Shown: piece by piece, positions 16,792 through 26,261 of the stretch
Numbering within the stretch: the stretch's first letter is position 1
Layout: each line of letters opens with the position of its first letter
Position numbers and translations under genes: made by a program
Assembly (NCBI GenBank): GCA_902774185.1
Contig: CACYHE010000010.1
Span: 1-64,000 of the forward strand
DNA from: an uncultured Bacteroidales bacterium
GTDB taxonomy: Bacteria > Bacteroidota > Bacteroidia > Bacteroidales > Paludibacteraceae
Length of the DNA: 64,000 nucleotides
Direction of reading: 5' to 3'
The notes under the pieces: model-generated
Told to the model about the DNA's origin: nothing
The model's database searches: none
The model's input: only the letters and a program-made list of their open reading frames with translations

Positions 16792-18075
16792 TTATTGCAC
16801 CAGGAAACAATTATCGCAGTTCATAGCAGCCACATGGAACGGGGCTGACATGTTACCATTGAAATCGACGGCATAGCATGTAAATATATCCCCTTCGGAT
16901 GCGCCGCTTAGCACAAATGAAGGCACAAAGGAAATCTGCTTGGTGCCGCGTGTCTCGTTGACTACATAGTAGAATAGTTCTCCGCTATTGTCGGAAGCGG
17001 TGAATGTGACGGTGTAGTTTGCTCCATCATAACGTGCCACTGCCGTAGCCGTTGGAGCGGTTTGATCGCCAGTAGGCGTACAGACATAGGTGCCACGGAA
17101 ATCCAGTCGCTCGGAAGACAAAAGACTGTGTCCCCACATTTTAGCTCTGGCACTCACATAGCATGCCACATTGTCACCAATACCCCATAGGCCGTTTTTC
17201 TCAGCAACCGAATAATCACTATAGGCATCTGTGCTCGTCATTACAGCACGGTTGATGCCTTTATTGAAAGATGGGGTAGATTTCCATGTTATCAAGCGGT
17301 TATTGTCATTAAACCCACCATCAAAAGAACCGGAAACAGCTACTTGACGGAAATATGTATCCTGCCCTACACTAACAACATAAAAATGAATACGCTCTTT
17401 TACGCCATTGCTAAGATTGGGGACATTATCACTCGACTCGTCATATAACGGCAGATTCTTCACGCAGAGAATGCCTAAGTTCGCAGATTGCTGAAAAGGA
17501 GTAAATACATTCTCGATGTATATTTGCGATATATGGATAACCTCATCATTGACTGCGCAGAAACGCATAAAATGTTTCCCGTCCCCGGCATTGAAAGTGG
17601 TTTCGTCACCGGTTCGGATAGAGCCCCATTCGTCTTCCGTCAATTCGGAATTGCTCAATACGATCTCCTGATAGGCATTTGAAAGTCTTGTATATGGAAT
17701 GGTTTTGCCTGCGCGATTGGAATTCCATCCATCCCGGCAAAGGGAAAACTGTACATTATTCTCTGAATCCACGGCCTTTTTCATCACGATATGGACACGG
17801 AAGGTCGTTGTCAGTTTCAGTATTTGAGCAGAACGGAAAGAAAGATGCAAATAATTACCAGCTCCCACGTTATCGCCCAAGCCTTTTCCTATATAGTCAA
17901 TATAGGATGTCTGGGAACCATTATATCCGCCTCCCCAATCTCCGATTGTGACAGATGATTTCAGGTCGGTGTATCCGGAAGGTACATCGCCATAGATGGC
18001 ATATCCGGCAGGGATATCTGCCATTGCGAAAACGCTAAACAAAAGCGCGGTGAATAATAAAGAAATGTGTTTCAT
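16792..18075 (-). CDS. Secreted module protein of unknown function (427 aa)
   Basis: The signal peptide (about 1-19) ends AMADIPAG. Residues of about 22-195 form the YAIYGDVPSGY module, closely matching the N-terminal module of the 1256-residue protein at 7725-11495. A region with beta-rich segments (about 200-330) follows, then an FN3/Ig-like part (TVTFTASDNSGELFYYV). It ends CDNCFLVQ and lacks the shared C-terminal tail, unlike its neighbours. No catalytic motif is visible. It lies 18 bp and 4 bp from two GH128 genes, so a role in binding or presenting the same glycan is inferred. Confidence 0.6.
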   Translation of the reverse strand: MKHISLLFTALLFSVFAMADIPAGYAIYGDVPSGYTDLKSSVTIGDWGGGYNGSQTSYIDYIGKGLGDNVGAGNYLHLSFRSAQILKLTTTFRVHIVMKKAVDSENNVQFSLCRDGWNSNRAGKTIPYTRLSNAYQEIVLSNSELTEDEWGSIRTGDETTFNAGDGKHFMRFCAVNDEVIHISQIYIENVFTPFQQSANLGILCVKNLPLYDESSDNVPNLSNGVKERIHFYVVSVGQDTYFRQVAVSGSFDGGFNDNNRLITWKSTPSFNKGINRAVMTSTDAYSDYSVAEKNGLWGIGDNVACYVSARAKMWGHSLLSSERLDFRGTYVCTPTGDQTAPTATAVARYDGANYTVTFTASDNSGELFYYVVNETRGTKQISFVPSFVLSGASEGDIFTCYAVDFNGNMSAPFHVAAMNCDNCFLVQ

Positions 18076-18079
18076 ATAT

Positions 18080-19456
18080 TTAATTTATTTTGGTTCCAAA
18101 AGCATTATAGGTACCCGTCGGGGTAGTAATGACAAGTTGATTATCAATGATGGATTTACGATTGGACGATTGACGATTGACGATTTGGTCGATGGCGGTT
18201 GGTTGTCCAATGCTGAGCCATTCGTAGTAATAGAGACGCGCTTTGGACAGCAGTTTGATGCGATGTTTGCCTGCAGTGAAGTTAACCGGGAAAGACTGGG
18301 TCTGCCAATGGTCGAAATCTTCTGACGAAGTAGCAGTCGGTTGAATGGTTGCTACGAGTACATCGTCTTCATAGACCTCAATCTTAGATCCGGATTTGCA
18401 TGCGATATGCATACATAGATCGTATTGTCCTGCAGCCGGCACCTCCACCAGATACTCCGCCCATGAACCGGTGGACATATCCTTAAGCATAAGAGTATTG
18501 GTATCATCCGTAGAGGGAAGGATGGTGAGCGCTTTGGCATTCTGATAATGCGCGGCAGGTATTTTTTCGTTGATGGGGTGGAAGTAAGTAGAGTCAAAAG
18601 AGGACATGCCCACATAGACCTTCCCCAGATCGGAGAGTTTACCTTCTCCCACATCCAGCAGGTTGATTTGCCAAACGCTGCTATAGGTCATGAACCACGC
18701 ATAACGAAAGACGTGCGGATGTTTCTCCAGCATCTCCAGTTCCGTTGTCAGGAACTTGATATGATCTTCCGGTGTGGACGAGCCTCCGGCATTGCGGTTA
18801 AACTCTGTAAGCCAAATAGGCCGATGGTATTTATTCCAGAACTGGTCAATGACTCCTTCCATAGCCCCATTCGGCATATAGAGATGGATAGCGATATGAT
18901 CGACCCGGCAGTCAGGACAATAAGAGAAGAACTTGTCGTACCAATCGTAGGGATCGGTATATTCATGCCCATCATCCTCATCACGCACGGAACCTCCTGC
19001 AGGTCCGAAATTCAGCGCCGGTCCGACAATTGTTAGATTGAACTCATCTGCTATCTGCTCGAGATATGGCCATTGTGCCGCAGCATATTTGGGTGTCATT
19101 CGGGACTGGGAAGTGAAATTCGGTTCATTAAACCCAAGGATATATTTGATAGAAGGATGTTGCTGCAGATACGTACGGATTCTATTACGTCCGGTTTCAT
19201 TATCCAATCCGCCACCCCAAACCATCGGGATATACTCCATGTTGAGGTTTTCCCAGTCAGCAGCAATCAGATTCGGCGCAGAGAAACTCCAGTTATAGAA
19301 CCAACTCATACCCGGCGCGAGCACTTCGTAGTTCGCCCGATAGCCCATATTATTGGTTCCGGCTCCCCGTTTAAAACTACGTGGTTGCTCCGCAAAGAGT
19401 GTTATTGCCAATGATGCGAAACATGCAAAGGCGAGGAATCGTTTTGTATTCATCAC
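18080..19456 (-). CDS. GH128-like glycosidase with CBM6-like domain and short C-terminal tail (458 aa)
   Basis: A signal peptide (1-22) precedes a GH128 barrel at about 28-290. Glu111 in YILGFNEPN and Glu218 in PIWLTEFN are the likely catalytic pair, and DHIAIHLYM and PMVWGGG are further family motifs. A CBM6-like domain (about 305-425) has AAHYQNA and YYEWLSIGQP. The tail KSIIDNQLVITTPTGTYNAF follows an in-frame array (18153-18188). It is closely related to the gene at 15424, a tandem duplication separated by one module gene. An endo-beta-1,3-glucanase activity is known for the family; the substrate here is not shown. Confidence 0.8.
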   Translation of the reverse strand: MMNTKRFLAFACFASLAITLFAEQPRSFKRGAGTNNMGYRANYEVLAPGMSWFYNWSFSAPNLIAADWENLNMEYIPMVWGGGLDNETGRNRIRTYLQQHPSIKYILGFNEPNFTSQSRMTPKYAAAQWPYLEQIADEFNLTIVGPALNFGPAGGSVRDEDDGHEYTDPYDWYDKFFSYCPDCRVDHIAIHLYMPNGAMEGVIDQFWNKYHRPIWLTEFNRNAGGSSTPEDHIKFLTTELEMLEKHPHVFRYAWFMTYSSVWQINLLDVGEGKLSDLGKVYVGMSSFDSTYFHPINEKIPAAHYQNAKALTILPSTDDTNTLMLKDMSTGSWAEYLVEVPAAGQYDLCMHIACKSGSKIEVYEDDVLVATIQPTATSSEDFDHWQTQSFPVNFTAGKHRIKLLSKARLYYYEWLSIGQPTAIDQIVNRQSSNRKSIIDNQLVITTPTGTYNAFGTKIN

Positions 19457-19479
19457 ATTGTCTTTTTATAGTAAGCATA

Positions 19480-19496
19480 GGCGGTAATCAGCCGCC
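19480..19496. repeat. Intercistronic hairpin GGCGG-N7-CCGCC
   Basis: GGCGG at 19480-19484 pairs with CCGCC at 19492-19496 across a 7-nt loop, in the 54-bp gap between two minus-strand genes. There is no U-run, so it is more likely a processing or stabilising hairpin than a terminator. Confidence 0.4.
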
Positions 19497-19510
19497 CATG
19501 CCTGAAGGGA

Positions 19511-20230
19511 TCAGAGTTGTGCTCCTAAAGCGTTATAACGGATACCGTTTTTGATAATTACGATATTGCCGTTCTCGATCACTTTGCGAGTTTTGATCTC
19601 ATCCGAAACCATCTCAAGAGCCTCTTCTTCTACGTCGCCCTCGAAATACCATGCATCGATACAGAGTTGGGTCTGGTCGGTATTGTCATTCGTAAGCAAG
19701 TTGAACAGATAGCCCTCCGTAAGCGGTTCAGCAAACGAGATACCCTTATCGAAGATATCATACATCGGTATCACGATGGTTTGCCAAGTCTGGTTATCTT
19801 TTACTTCAACCATAGCCGCCAAGTCGAGCGTGCAAGCGTCTTTGATAACGGTGAGTGTCCAGTACGGAACATCGGTTTTGCATACGATAACCATTTTCCA
19901 GTCTTCCTTGACAGCGGAAAGATCCAGTGGCTCTTTGACCGCCCATGTTGCACCATAGTAACCGGAAGCTGGTGCTCCGCTATTATCCGAATGGCACATG
20001 AAATAGAGATAGCTGAAACCGGAAGGTCCCGGATCCGAGCTGGACTCCAGAGAGCATGTAAGGGATTGATCACCCCAATCACGAATCCAGAGCATGAGGT
20101 CCGTTTTCTCCATGATGGAGGTGTTGGCGTCATCGGGTAATGCGCGTTCGTCACCCATTACATAGTAACGCGTTGCAAACATTGAACCTGCTACAAGGAG
20201 CATGAGTCCCAAAAAGATAGATTTTTTCAT
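19511..20230 (-). CDS. Single-module secreted protein with short C-terminal tail (239 aa)
   Basis: A signal peptide (1-19) is followed by one RYYVMGDE-type beta-sandwich module (about 20-205), related to the repeated modules in the proteins at 1934 and 7725. The tail VIENGNIVIIKNGIRYNALG follows directly. It is the shortest member of the family and so shows the minimal unit: signal, one module, tail. No catalytic motif is visible. It sits in the rhamnose operon between a GH78-like enzyme and a GH128 enzyme, so a glycan-binding role is plausible but inferred. Confidence 0.65.
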   Translation of the reverse strand: MKKSIFLGLMLLVAGSMFATRYYVMGDERALPDDANTSIMEKTDLMLWIRDWGDQSLTCSLESSSDPGPSGFSYLYFMCHSDNSGAPASGYYGATWAVKEPLDLSAVKEDWKMVIVCKTDVPYWTLTVIKDACTLDLAAMVEVKDNQTWQTIVIPMYDIFDKGISFAEPLTEGYLFNLLTNDNTDQTQLCIDAWYFEGDVEEEALEMVSDEIKTRKVIENGNIVIIKNGIRYNALGAQL

Positions 20231-20284
20231 ACATTTAACATTTAATCGGTTAATAAAATTGTTTATACAGATCCCATAGGATTG

Positions 20285-21877
20285 TCATCGAAACACATCC
20301 GGATATTTCTGCATGAAATAGACGGGGGTACAACTCCATGCATGGCATGCAGAGTTGACGGGGAAAAAGTCATATGGCGAGAGGTAATCGTCTTTGGGAT
20401 CATACGCTTCCCAGAAGGTATCCGCCCCTCTTTGGATCATTCCGCCCCAGTATGTCATAAGGTAATTTCTTGCCTCATCTTTCATATCACACAAGAGCAT
20501 TGCCTCGATTAGATAATGCGTACCGTAGGGTGTACCGGGCATGAGGGCATCGGGCATAGCGAGTGCCGCAGTGATTGCTTTTCTTCCCTGCTTGGGTGTC
20601 AGCACTTTGCTTTTCACCGCCCATGTCTGCGCCAAAATGGAGATTTGTTTATCCGGTCCGCTGACCATGACTCCGCGTTGGGTATCATACATAGTACGCA
20701 GCGCTGTTTTTCGCATCTTTTTTGCCATTAGAGGATAGTGCTTCACCTCGCTCTCAACGCCTAACATCTTCGCCAGTTCGTAGGTCTCTTCGAGTGCAAA
20801 AATAGTGGCGCATTGCATCGGTGTAGCGATATCCAGTCCATCCCGCCAGTCGAAGAAGATCCATACATCTCGTTTATGGATGTCAAAGAGCCCGTTTGAG
20901 CCGACATAGGAGAGCGCGTCCTCCACTTGTCGTTTAGCCACCGGCCAGAGGTCACGTGCCGTTTCGAAGTCCTGCGTATCGATGAGATATTCCTTAAGCG
21001 TGGAGTTCCACAAAAGGCAATAGGTAAGCATATACGAGCTGTCTTGCGGATGCGGATAGGGTTGCTCAAAGATATTGCTGACGATCGTTCCATCATCTGC
21101 CGCCAAAGCTGCAAACAAATAGAGGCAGCGGCGTGTCAAATCCATATTCCGGAAGCTATACCTGTTAGCGAGTGATTCCAGATAAAGATCTCCCGCCCAT
21201 AGTCTTCTGTCGCGTTTCGGGCCATCTTCATAGACCGTCTGCATACATTCTCTTAGTGTCTCAATACCGACGCGATAGATAGCATGTCCTGCGGGCGAGA
21301 GTCCGTCAGGTTCCGGTACTACTTCTTCGGCTGCTGAGGAAACGGCATCGAACGACACCTTATTGAGCGCGCAGTCGAAGTCTTTACTGGCACCCAGCAC
21401 CTCCACTTTGAGATACCTTCCTGCCATTCGCCTCGGCAAGGTGATAACTTGGTCCACTTCGGTGATATTGATCACTTCATCCTGCATCCAAGCCCGGCTG
21501 AGCCATGCGCCCCATGGGTCTAAGGGAGTATTCATCTCTGCCGGCAGTTCGCCCATGAAGAGTCGCAGCCGGATCGGTGCGTCCTGACAACGGCGTAATG
21601 TTTGTGTAGAGAATGAGAGATAACCCACCATATGCCGTCCAAAATCGAACGTAAACGACTGACCGGGAGCAAGGGGGCGCTGATATATATGTTGAGGTGT
21701 CAAGTCCGACTCCTCATACCGCCATCCCTGGAACGCTGCGGTGTCTTGCACCGGTTCCACCATGCGAACAGGCACATATCGGGTATGATACAGCACAGGT
21801 TTAGCCTGTTCTGCTTTATGCAGCCATTCTTCCTGTTGCGGGAAGAAGAGCGCCAGAATGATCCAAAGCGTTTTCAT
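20285..21877 (-). CDS. GH78-like (alpha-L-rhamnosidase clade) protein (530 aa)
   Basis: The first about 16 residues form a short hydrophobic signal-like stretch. A beta-sandwich (about 30-185) precedes an (alpha/alpha)6 barrel. The motif EDGPKRDRRLWAGDLYLES (about 217-235) is the counterpart of the GH78 DCPQRNERLGW block, but with Asp in place of the catalytic-acid Glu. WIFFDWRDGLD and TFWEAYDP are further barrel motifs. At 530 residues it is shorter than classical GH78 enzymes (over 800) and lacks extra sandwich domains. It probably acts on a rhamnoside or a related deoxyhexoside. It starts 3 bp after the GH3 gene. Confidence 0.7.
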   Translation of the reverse strand: MKTLWIILALFFPQQEEWLHKAEQAKPVLYHTRYVPVRMVEPVQDTAAFQGWRYEESDLTPQHIYQRPLAPGQSFTFDFGRHMVGYLSFSTQTLRRCQDAPIRLRLFMGELPAEMNTPLDPWGAWLSRAWMQDEVINITEVDQVITLPRRMAGRYLKVEVLGASKDFDCALNKVSFDAVSSAAEEVVPEPDGLSPAGHAIYRVGIETLRECMQTVYEDGPKRDRRLWAGDLYLESLANRYSFRNMDLTRRCLYLFAALAADDGTIVSNIFEQPYPHPQDSSYMLTYCLLWNSTLKEYLIDTQDFETARDLWPVAKRQVEDALSYVGSNGLFDIHKRDVWIFFDWRDGLDIATPMQCATIFALEETYELAKMLGVESEVKHYPLMAKKMRKTALRTMYDTQRGVMVSGPDKQISILAQTWAVKSKVLTPKQGRKAITAALAMPDALMPGTPYGTHYLIEAMLLCDMKDEARNYLMTYWGGMIQRGADTFWEAYDPKDDYLSPYDFFPVNSACHAWSCTPVYFMQKYPDVFR

Positions 21878-21880
21878 ATA

Positions 21881-23755
21881 TCAGTATGTTAATCCATATC
21901 CGACATCAAACAGTGTACGCGCAGGTTTAGTTAACCCTTCACGATAACACACTTTATTAGGATCCCCATCAGAAGAGGGGAAGTTATTTGCACTCGGTAC
22001 ATCCTCATAACGGACATAGAATGGCATAGGCAGTTTCCCCTGCGGCGCCACTTGTCCTGTCAGCACGTCAAGGATAGCATGTCCTGCTTCTTGTCCGGGT
22101 AGCCATGCCATAAGTATTGCATCCGGATAGGAGACGATGTCTGTGATTTCGACCGCAGATCCCATATTAAGGATGAGTATCATGGGTTTGTTGAGACGAT
22201 GGAATGCTTCCGACGCATCGCGTATCAGTTGTTTTTCCACGGAAGTAAGGTAATAATCGCCTTCGGTAAGATGACGGTCTCCGCCCTCCCCTGCCATCCG
22301 CTGGATAGTGAGGATACACAAGTCATTGTTTTGCGCCATCTGTTGCAGCTCCTGCTTGGTCCAAGTCAGTTCGCTCACATAGGGCATAAACCATGCCGAT
22401 TCTTGTGGTTGCACACTGCGTGATAGATGGATATGATCGGTATATCGTTCCTGCGCCATTGTATCCAGTATGTATCCTGCTTCGGCAAGCGCATCACTAA
22501 GCATGACGCTATAGGGTCGTGTCACACGTCCCGAGCCGGTCCCTCCGACATAGGTATCGTATGATGCTTTACCCAGCAGAGCCACCGATTTATCATACGA
22601 TGCGAGCGGTAGTGCTTGCTCATTACGAAGCAAGACCATTCCTTTGGCAGCTGCCTCTCGTGCAAGAGCGGCATGGTTTTCCAGCAGATCCGGCAGATTC
22701 TTATTCTCGGGATTGCTTTTTCCTTTATTACGAAAGGCGGGAGTACGACGGATGATGCGCAGCACGTTCATCAGGTTCCTATCCAGTACGCGTTCATCCA
22801 GTCTGCCGTCTTTGACCGCTGCAATCAGGGTATCTATCTGTTCCTGCGTACCGGGCATGAGCATATCGTTTCCAGCCAGTTGCATCCGAACAGGATCTTC
22901 TTCCGCCCACCAGTCTGTCATCACAAAGCCTTCAAAGCCCCATTCGCCCCGCAGGATATCGGTAAGCAGATAGGTGTTTTCCGAAGCATAGACCCCGTTG
23001 ATTTTGTTGTAGGCAGACATGACCGTCCACGGTTGTGCCTGTTTGACTATCTGTTCGAATGCGCTGAGGTAGCGTGTGCGCAGTACGGTATCACTAACCC
23101 GGACATCAATACCGTTCCGATAGGTCTCCTGGTTATTGGCGGCAAAATGCTTGATGCATGCTCCTACGCCTTGTGACTGCACCCCGCGCACGTACGCCGA
23201 AGCCATTGCACCGGCTATATCGGGTTCGGAAGACATATACTCATAATTACGTCCGCATAGAGGATTACGCATGATATTAATACCCGGCGCGAGTAATATA
23301 TCCACTCCGTAGTAGTTCATCTCTTCCCCGATAGCTTGTCCGACGCGATAGACGAGGTCGGTGTCTCGTGTAGCGGCCAGTGCGACCGTTGACGGGAAGG
23401 CGGTACAGACGCTATCGATACGCAGGCCTACGGGTCCGTCCGCCAAGACGATACCGGGTATTCCCAAACGTGGAATGGCATAACTGACTCCGGCTGCTCC
23501 GCTCACTTTGCCTTTCATGGCCGCGGTATTGCCTTGATAGGTATCCCAGTACCCCTCCGGTACGGGTTCGCGATGCCGCGTAGCAGGAGCTGCCTCCGGC
23601 ACCAGATTCCAGTCTTTGCAGGTACCCACGAGCAGTGACACTTTCTCTTCCAGTGTCATTGCAGCGATGACTTGTTCGTCATCCGCCTGTCCCAAACGGG
23701 GAGTACATGAGGCGATACAAGCTGCCATTACTATGCCACAAAATATTTTTCTCAT
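21881..23755 (-). CDS. GH3 beta-glycosidase lipoprotein lacking the C-terminal FN3-like domain (624 aa)
   Basis: Lipobox with Cys at about 17 (ACIASC). The N-terminal GH3 barrel has GIVLADGPVGLR, KHFAANNQE, and the nucleophile candidate Asp281 in GFVMTDWW. The (alpha/beta)6 sandwich domain has LLRNEQALPL, and MAGEGGDR carries a likely acid/base Glu. The protein stops at FDVGYGLTY, where most bacterial GH3 enzymes continue for about 120 residues into an FN3-like domain. It overlaps the upstream lipoprotein gene by ATGA. It would remove beta-linked sugars (commonly glucose) from oligosaccharides; exact specificity is unknown. Confidence 0.85.
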   Translation of the reverse strand: MRKIFCGIVMAACIASCTPRLGQADDEQVIAAMTLEEKVSLLVGTCKDWNLVPEAAPATRHREPVPEGYWDTYQGNTAAMKGKVSGAAGVSYAIPRLGIPGIVLADGPVGLRIDSVCTAFPSTVALAATRDTDLVYRVGQAIGEEMNYYGVDILLAPGINIMRNPLCGRNYEYMSSEPDIAGAMASAYVRGVQSQGVGACIKHFAANNQETYRNGIDVRVSDTVLRTRYLSAFEQIVKQAQPWTVMSAYNKINGVYASENTYLLTDILRGEWGFEGFVMTDWWAEEDPVRMQLAGNDMLMPGTQEQIDTLIAAVKDGRLDERVLDRNLMNVLRIIRRTPAFRNKGKSNPENKNLPDLLENHAALAREAAAKGMVLLRNEQALPLASYDKSVALLGKASYDTYVGGTGSGRVTRPYSVMLSDALAEAGYILDTMAQERYTDHIHLSRSVQPQESAWFMPYVSELTWTKQELQQMAQNNDLCILTIQRMAGEGGDRHLTEGDYYLTSVEKQLIRDASEAFHRLNKPMILILNMGSAVEITDIVSYPDAILMAWLPGQEAGHAILDVLTGQVAPQGKLPMPFYVRYEDVPSANNFPSSDGDPNKVCYREGLTKPARTLFDVGYGLTY

Positions 23756-24624
23756 TCGGCAGGAACAAACTTATGCACCCAAGCCTGGTTGCTTCCTTCT
23801 TTATATATTTTGGTCATGAGCACGGTATCGTTGAGTGTAAGGATGGTGAAGTCGTGTTGTCCTTGACACTCGCTTGGAATAGGCGGTAGGAATCCGTCGC
23901 CTGTGAGGACGAGATGATACCGTCCGTCTCTGCTATCCATCGGAGTGACCAGTTCCCAACTCTCCGTATAATCCGGGCAATCGAAAGGGTCACTATCGAT
24001 GCCGGAAGTGCCGTTGGTGACATGCCGGAAGGTCTTATCGGCATTGAGAACAAAGGTGATGCGGTCATCATAAACGCCGTTATGACTACCGCGTTCAGCT
24101 GCCCACCAATAGTCCGTTGCATACTCAATGAGCCAAGTCTTGATGTCAATAAGTCCATAGTAACCGGTCTCTTCCGCCAACATCCATGTCTTACCGTTCT
24201 CTGCCTCGCATCCGCCGGTTAAGGCAGTGTAGCGTTCATTCGTACAAACCGTTTCATCCATCACGTCGATGGTAAACGTCACCTCTACGCCCGGAGCCAT
24301 ACCATTCTTATTATATGCCTCAGCCATAACGGTATAGTCTCCCATGAATTCGAAACGGCGGTCCACTTGCTGACGTGTATAGCGTTTGGTACCGATCGTC
24401 CAGACAGCCACCCATCCATCGACCTCATCCATGATAAAATGGACGAGATTCGGATCCTCCGAGTCCACAATAGCACGCGGATTCATAGATTTCACTACTT
24501 GCGCATCGGTGTTGGGTGTAAGTTCGGGTAAATCCCCCATGTAGCTTTTGGGTTTACAACCCATGAAAGCGATTAGAACTGCCGCTATACAGCAACTTAT
24601 TATTACACGATTATTCATATGCAT
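23752..24624 (-). CDS. PUL lipoprotein, SusE-position, PKD-like (290 aa)
   Basis: The lipoprotein signal has lipidation Cys at about 23 (LIAFMGC). Residues of about 35-120 look like a PKD/Ig-like domain (HFIMDEVDGWVAVW, GDYTVMAEAYNKNGMAPG), followed by a lipocalin-like beta-rich half (GKTWMLAEETGYYG to the end). It follows susD directly, the usual position of a surface glycan-binding protein in polysaccharide utilisation loci. A second ATG two codons in (MNNRVI) is an equal start candidate. It is followed in ATGA overlap by the GH3 gene. The glycan-binding role is inferred from context. Confidence 0.65.
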   Translation of the reverse strand: MHMNNRVIISCCIAAVLIAFMGCKPKSYMGDLPELTPNTDAQVVKSMNPRAIVDSEDPNLVHFIMDEVDGWVAVWTIGTKRYTRQQVDRRFEFMGDYTVMAEAYNKNGMAPGVEVTFTIDVMDETVCTNERYTALTGGCEAENGKTWMLAEETGYYGLIDIKTWLIEYATDYWWAAERGSHNGVYDDRITFVLNADKTFRHVTNGTSGIDSDPFDCPDYTESWELVTPMDSRDGRYHLVLTGDGFLPPIPSECQGQHDFTILTLNDTVLMTKIYKEGSNQAWVHKFVPAE

Positions 24625-24631
24625 CTATGAT

Positions 24632-26260
24632 TTAATATCCAGGATTTTGAATTAGTTTATCCGCTCCTTCCGTACGGTCGATCTCCAGTGCCGGGATAGG
24701 CAGATATTTCCAGTTATCATTCCATATACGGGAATAGTTTCCTATCTCGTCCGTACCGCTGAGGATAGCTGCTATATCACAAGGTGCGACATCCGTGGCA
24801 TGACTCCAGCGGACGAGATCCCAGAAGCGATGCCCTTCCGCCATAAACTCCAGCCTTCTCTCTTCCATAATAGCCTCCATAGATACCGTCACATAATGTG
24901 CACTACCCGCCTTGTAGTCTTCTTCCGGGAAAGCCCGTTTGCGTACCAGATTGAGGTTGGTTTGTGCCACATTTTTCCATCCTTTGCGCCAACTGACCTC
25001 AGCCAGATTAAGCAAGCATTCCGAATAGCGGAAGACCCGTACGTTATTATTGAAGTTCAATTCCGGATCGTAGGGACAATCGTTATATCCTTTGCGTGCC
25101 GTATATTTCTTGTTATAATAGCCGGTATGGTTTGCTCTCTCCGCCCAAGTAATGGTGACTCCTAAAGAGTCCTGAAGCATTTGTTTGCGAGCTGCTATAT
25201 CAATGATACTACCCTCCCTACGTTGGTCTTTCTCGTCATAAAGGAGGTATGCCTGTTTACGTATCGGTCCGAACCCCCAACCGTCCGCGAACTCAGGATC
25301 TCCATCCAAACCGTTGATGCCGATAAACTTCGGATAGATTGTGCCTTCACCGCCCTGCGGCCACGACCAAGAACCTGATTCGGAACGATGGTTGATTTCC
25401 CATATGCTCTCTGATTTATTCATCATATCGGGATTGGTAACAAACTCATACTCCCCTAACCAGATACGGTTGTAATCCTCACAGAGCATGAACTGCTGTG
25501 ATTTTTTGATGGCATCCATATCGTTGTACACCTGTTCGAAGCGCGCTTCATCATTCTGATAGAGCACAACCCGAGCGCGTAGCATTCGTGCTGCGAAGAT
25601 GGTGACGCGTCCCCATTCGTTCTCCGCCGGACGATCCATCAGGCGATAGGTCCCGCTCAGATTGCTTTTCTCACAGCAATAATCGAGGTCTGCCAGGATA
25701 TGCACATAGATCGAATCGGCAGGTTGTTGCTTGGCATGATACGGTGCTTCGAGTACATGGTCATAATAGGGTATGTTTCCCCAGAATTTCCACAACCAGT
25801 GATAATACCAGGCTCTCAGATAACGTGCTTCCGCTTCGTAGCGTTCTGCCAGAGCGGGATCGATGTCCGTCGCTTTCGGCAAATTGTCTATGACCGTATT
25901 ACAGCGTTGTACACCGGTGTACATACATTCCCATAAGGACTGCGGAGCATCAATCGCCATCATCTGATAGCGCTGCATCTGATGGAAAAAGTTATCCGAT
26001 CCTTTGTCACCTCCTACATAGATATCATCGCCGCGAAGATCGCTGAGGAACATGAATTGATTATATCCACCGTAATAATCCGTCCACTGAAGAGGGTCAT
26101 ATGCTCCGACGAGGGTTTTGAATATTTGCTCTTCTGACACATAATAATCTTCCAGCAAGTCCGCCGAGGTGGATTTGACATCCAGAAAACTATTGTCACA
26201 CGCGGTCAGGCCCATCATTCCGATGAGCAGCCAACCCATATATATACCTTTCGCTTTCAT
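24632..26260 (-). CDS. susD: SusD-family glycan-binding lipoprotein (542 aa)
   Basis: The lipoprotein signal has Cys21 (GLTACDN). Helical TPR-like SusD/RagB fold features are visible: TALYTGVQRCNTVID-type helices near 110-125, AEARYLRAWYYHWLWKFWG near 145-165, and a C-terminal part with EERRLEFMAEGHRFWDLVRW. It sits on the cell surface as the lid of the SusC transporter and binds the oligosaccharide. The gene starts immediately after susC (TGATATG junction) and is followed by the SusE-position lipoprotein. The ligand is probably a rhamnose-containing glycan, inferred from the operon. Confidence 0.92.
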   Translation of the reverse strand: MKAKGIYMGWLLIGMMGLTACDNSFLDVKSTSADLLEDYYVSEEQIFKTLVGAYDPLQWTDYYGGYNQFMFLSDLRGDDIYVGGDKGSDNFFHQMQRYQMMAIDAPQSLWECMYTGVQRCNTVIDNLPKATDIDPALAERYEAEARYLRAWYYHWLWKFWGNIPYYDHVLEAPYHAKQQPADSIYVHILADLDYCCEKSNLSGTYRLMDRPAENEWGRVTIFAARMLRARVVLYQNDEARFEQVYNDMDAIKKSQQFMLCEDYNRIWLGEYEFVTNPDMMNKSESIWEINHRSESGSWSWPQGGEGTIYPKFIGINGLDGDPEFADGWGFGPIRKQAYLLYDEKDQRREGSIIDIAARKQMLQDSLGVTITWAERANHTGYYNKKYTARKGYNDCPYDPELNFNNNVRVFRYSECLLNLAEVSWRKGWKNVAQTNLNLVRKRAFPEEDYKAGSAHYVTVSMEAIMEERRLEFMAEGHRFWDLVRWSHATDVAPCDIAAILSGTDEIGNYSRIWNDNWKYLPIPALEIDRTEGADKLIQNPGY

Positions 26261-26261
26261 A

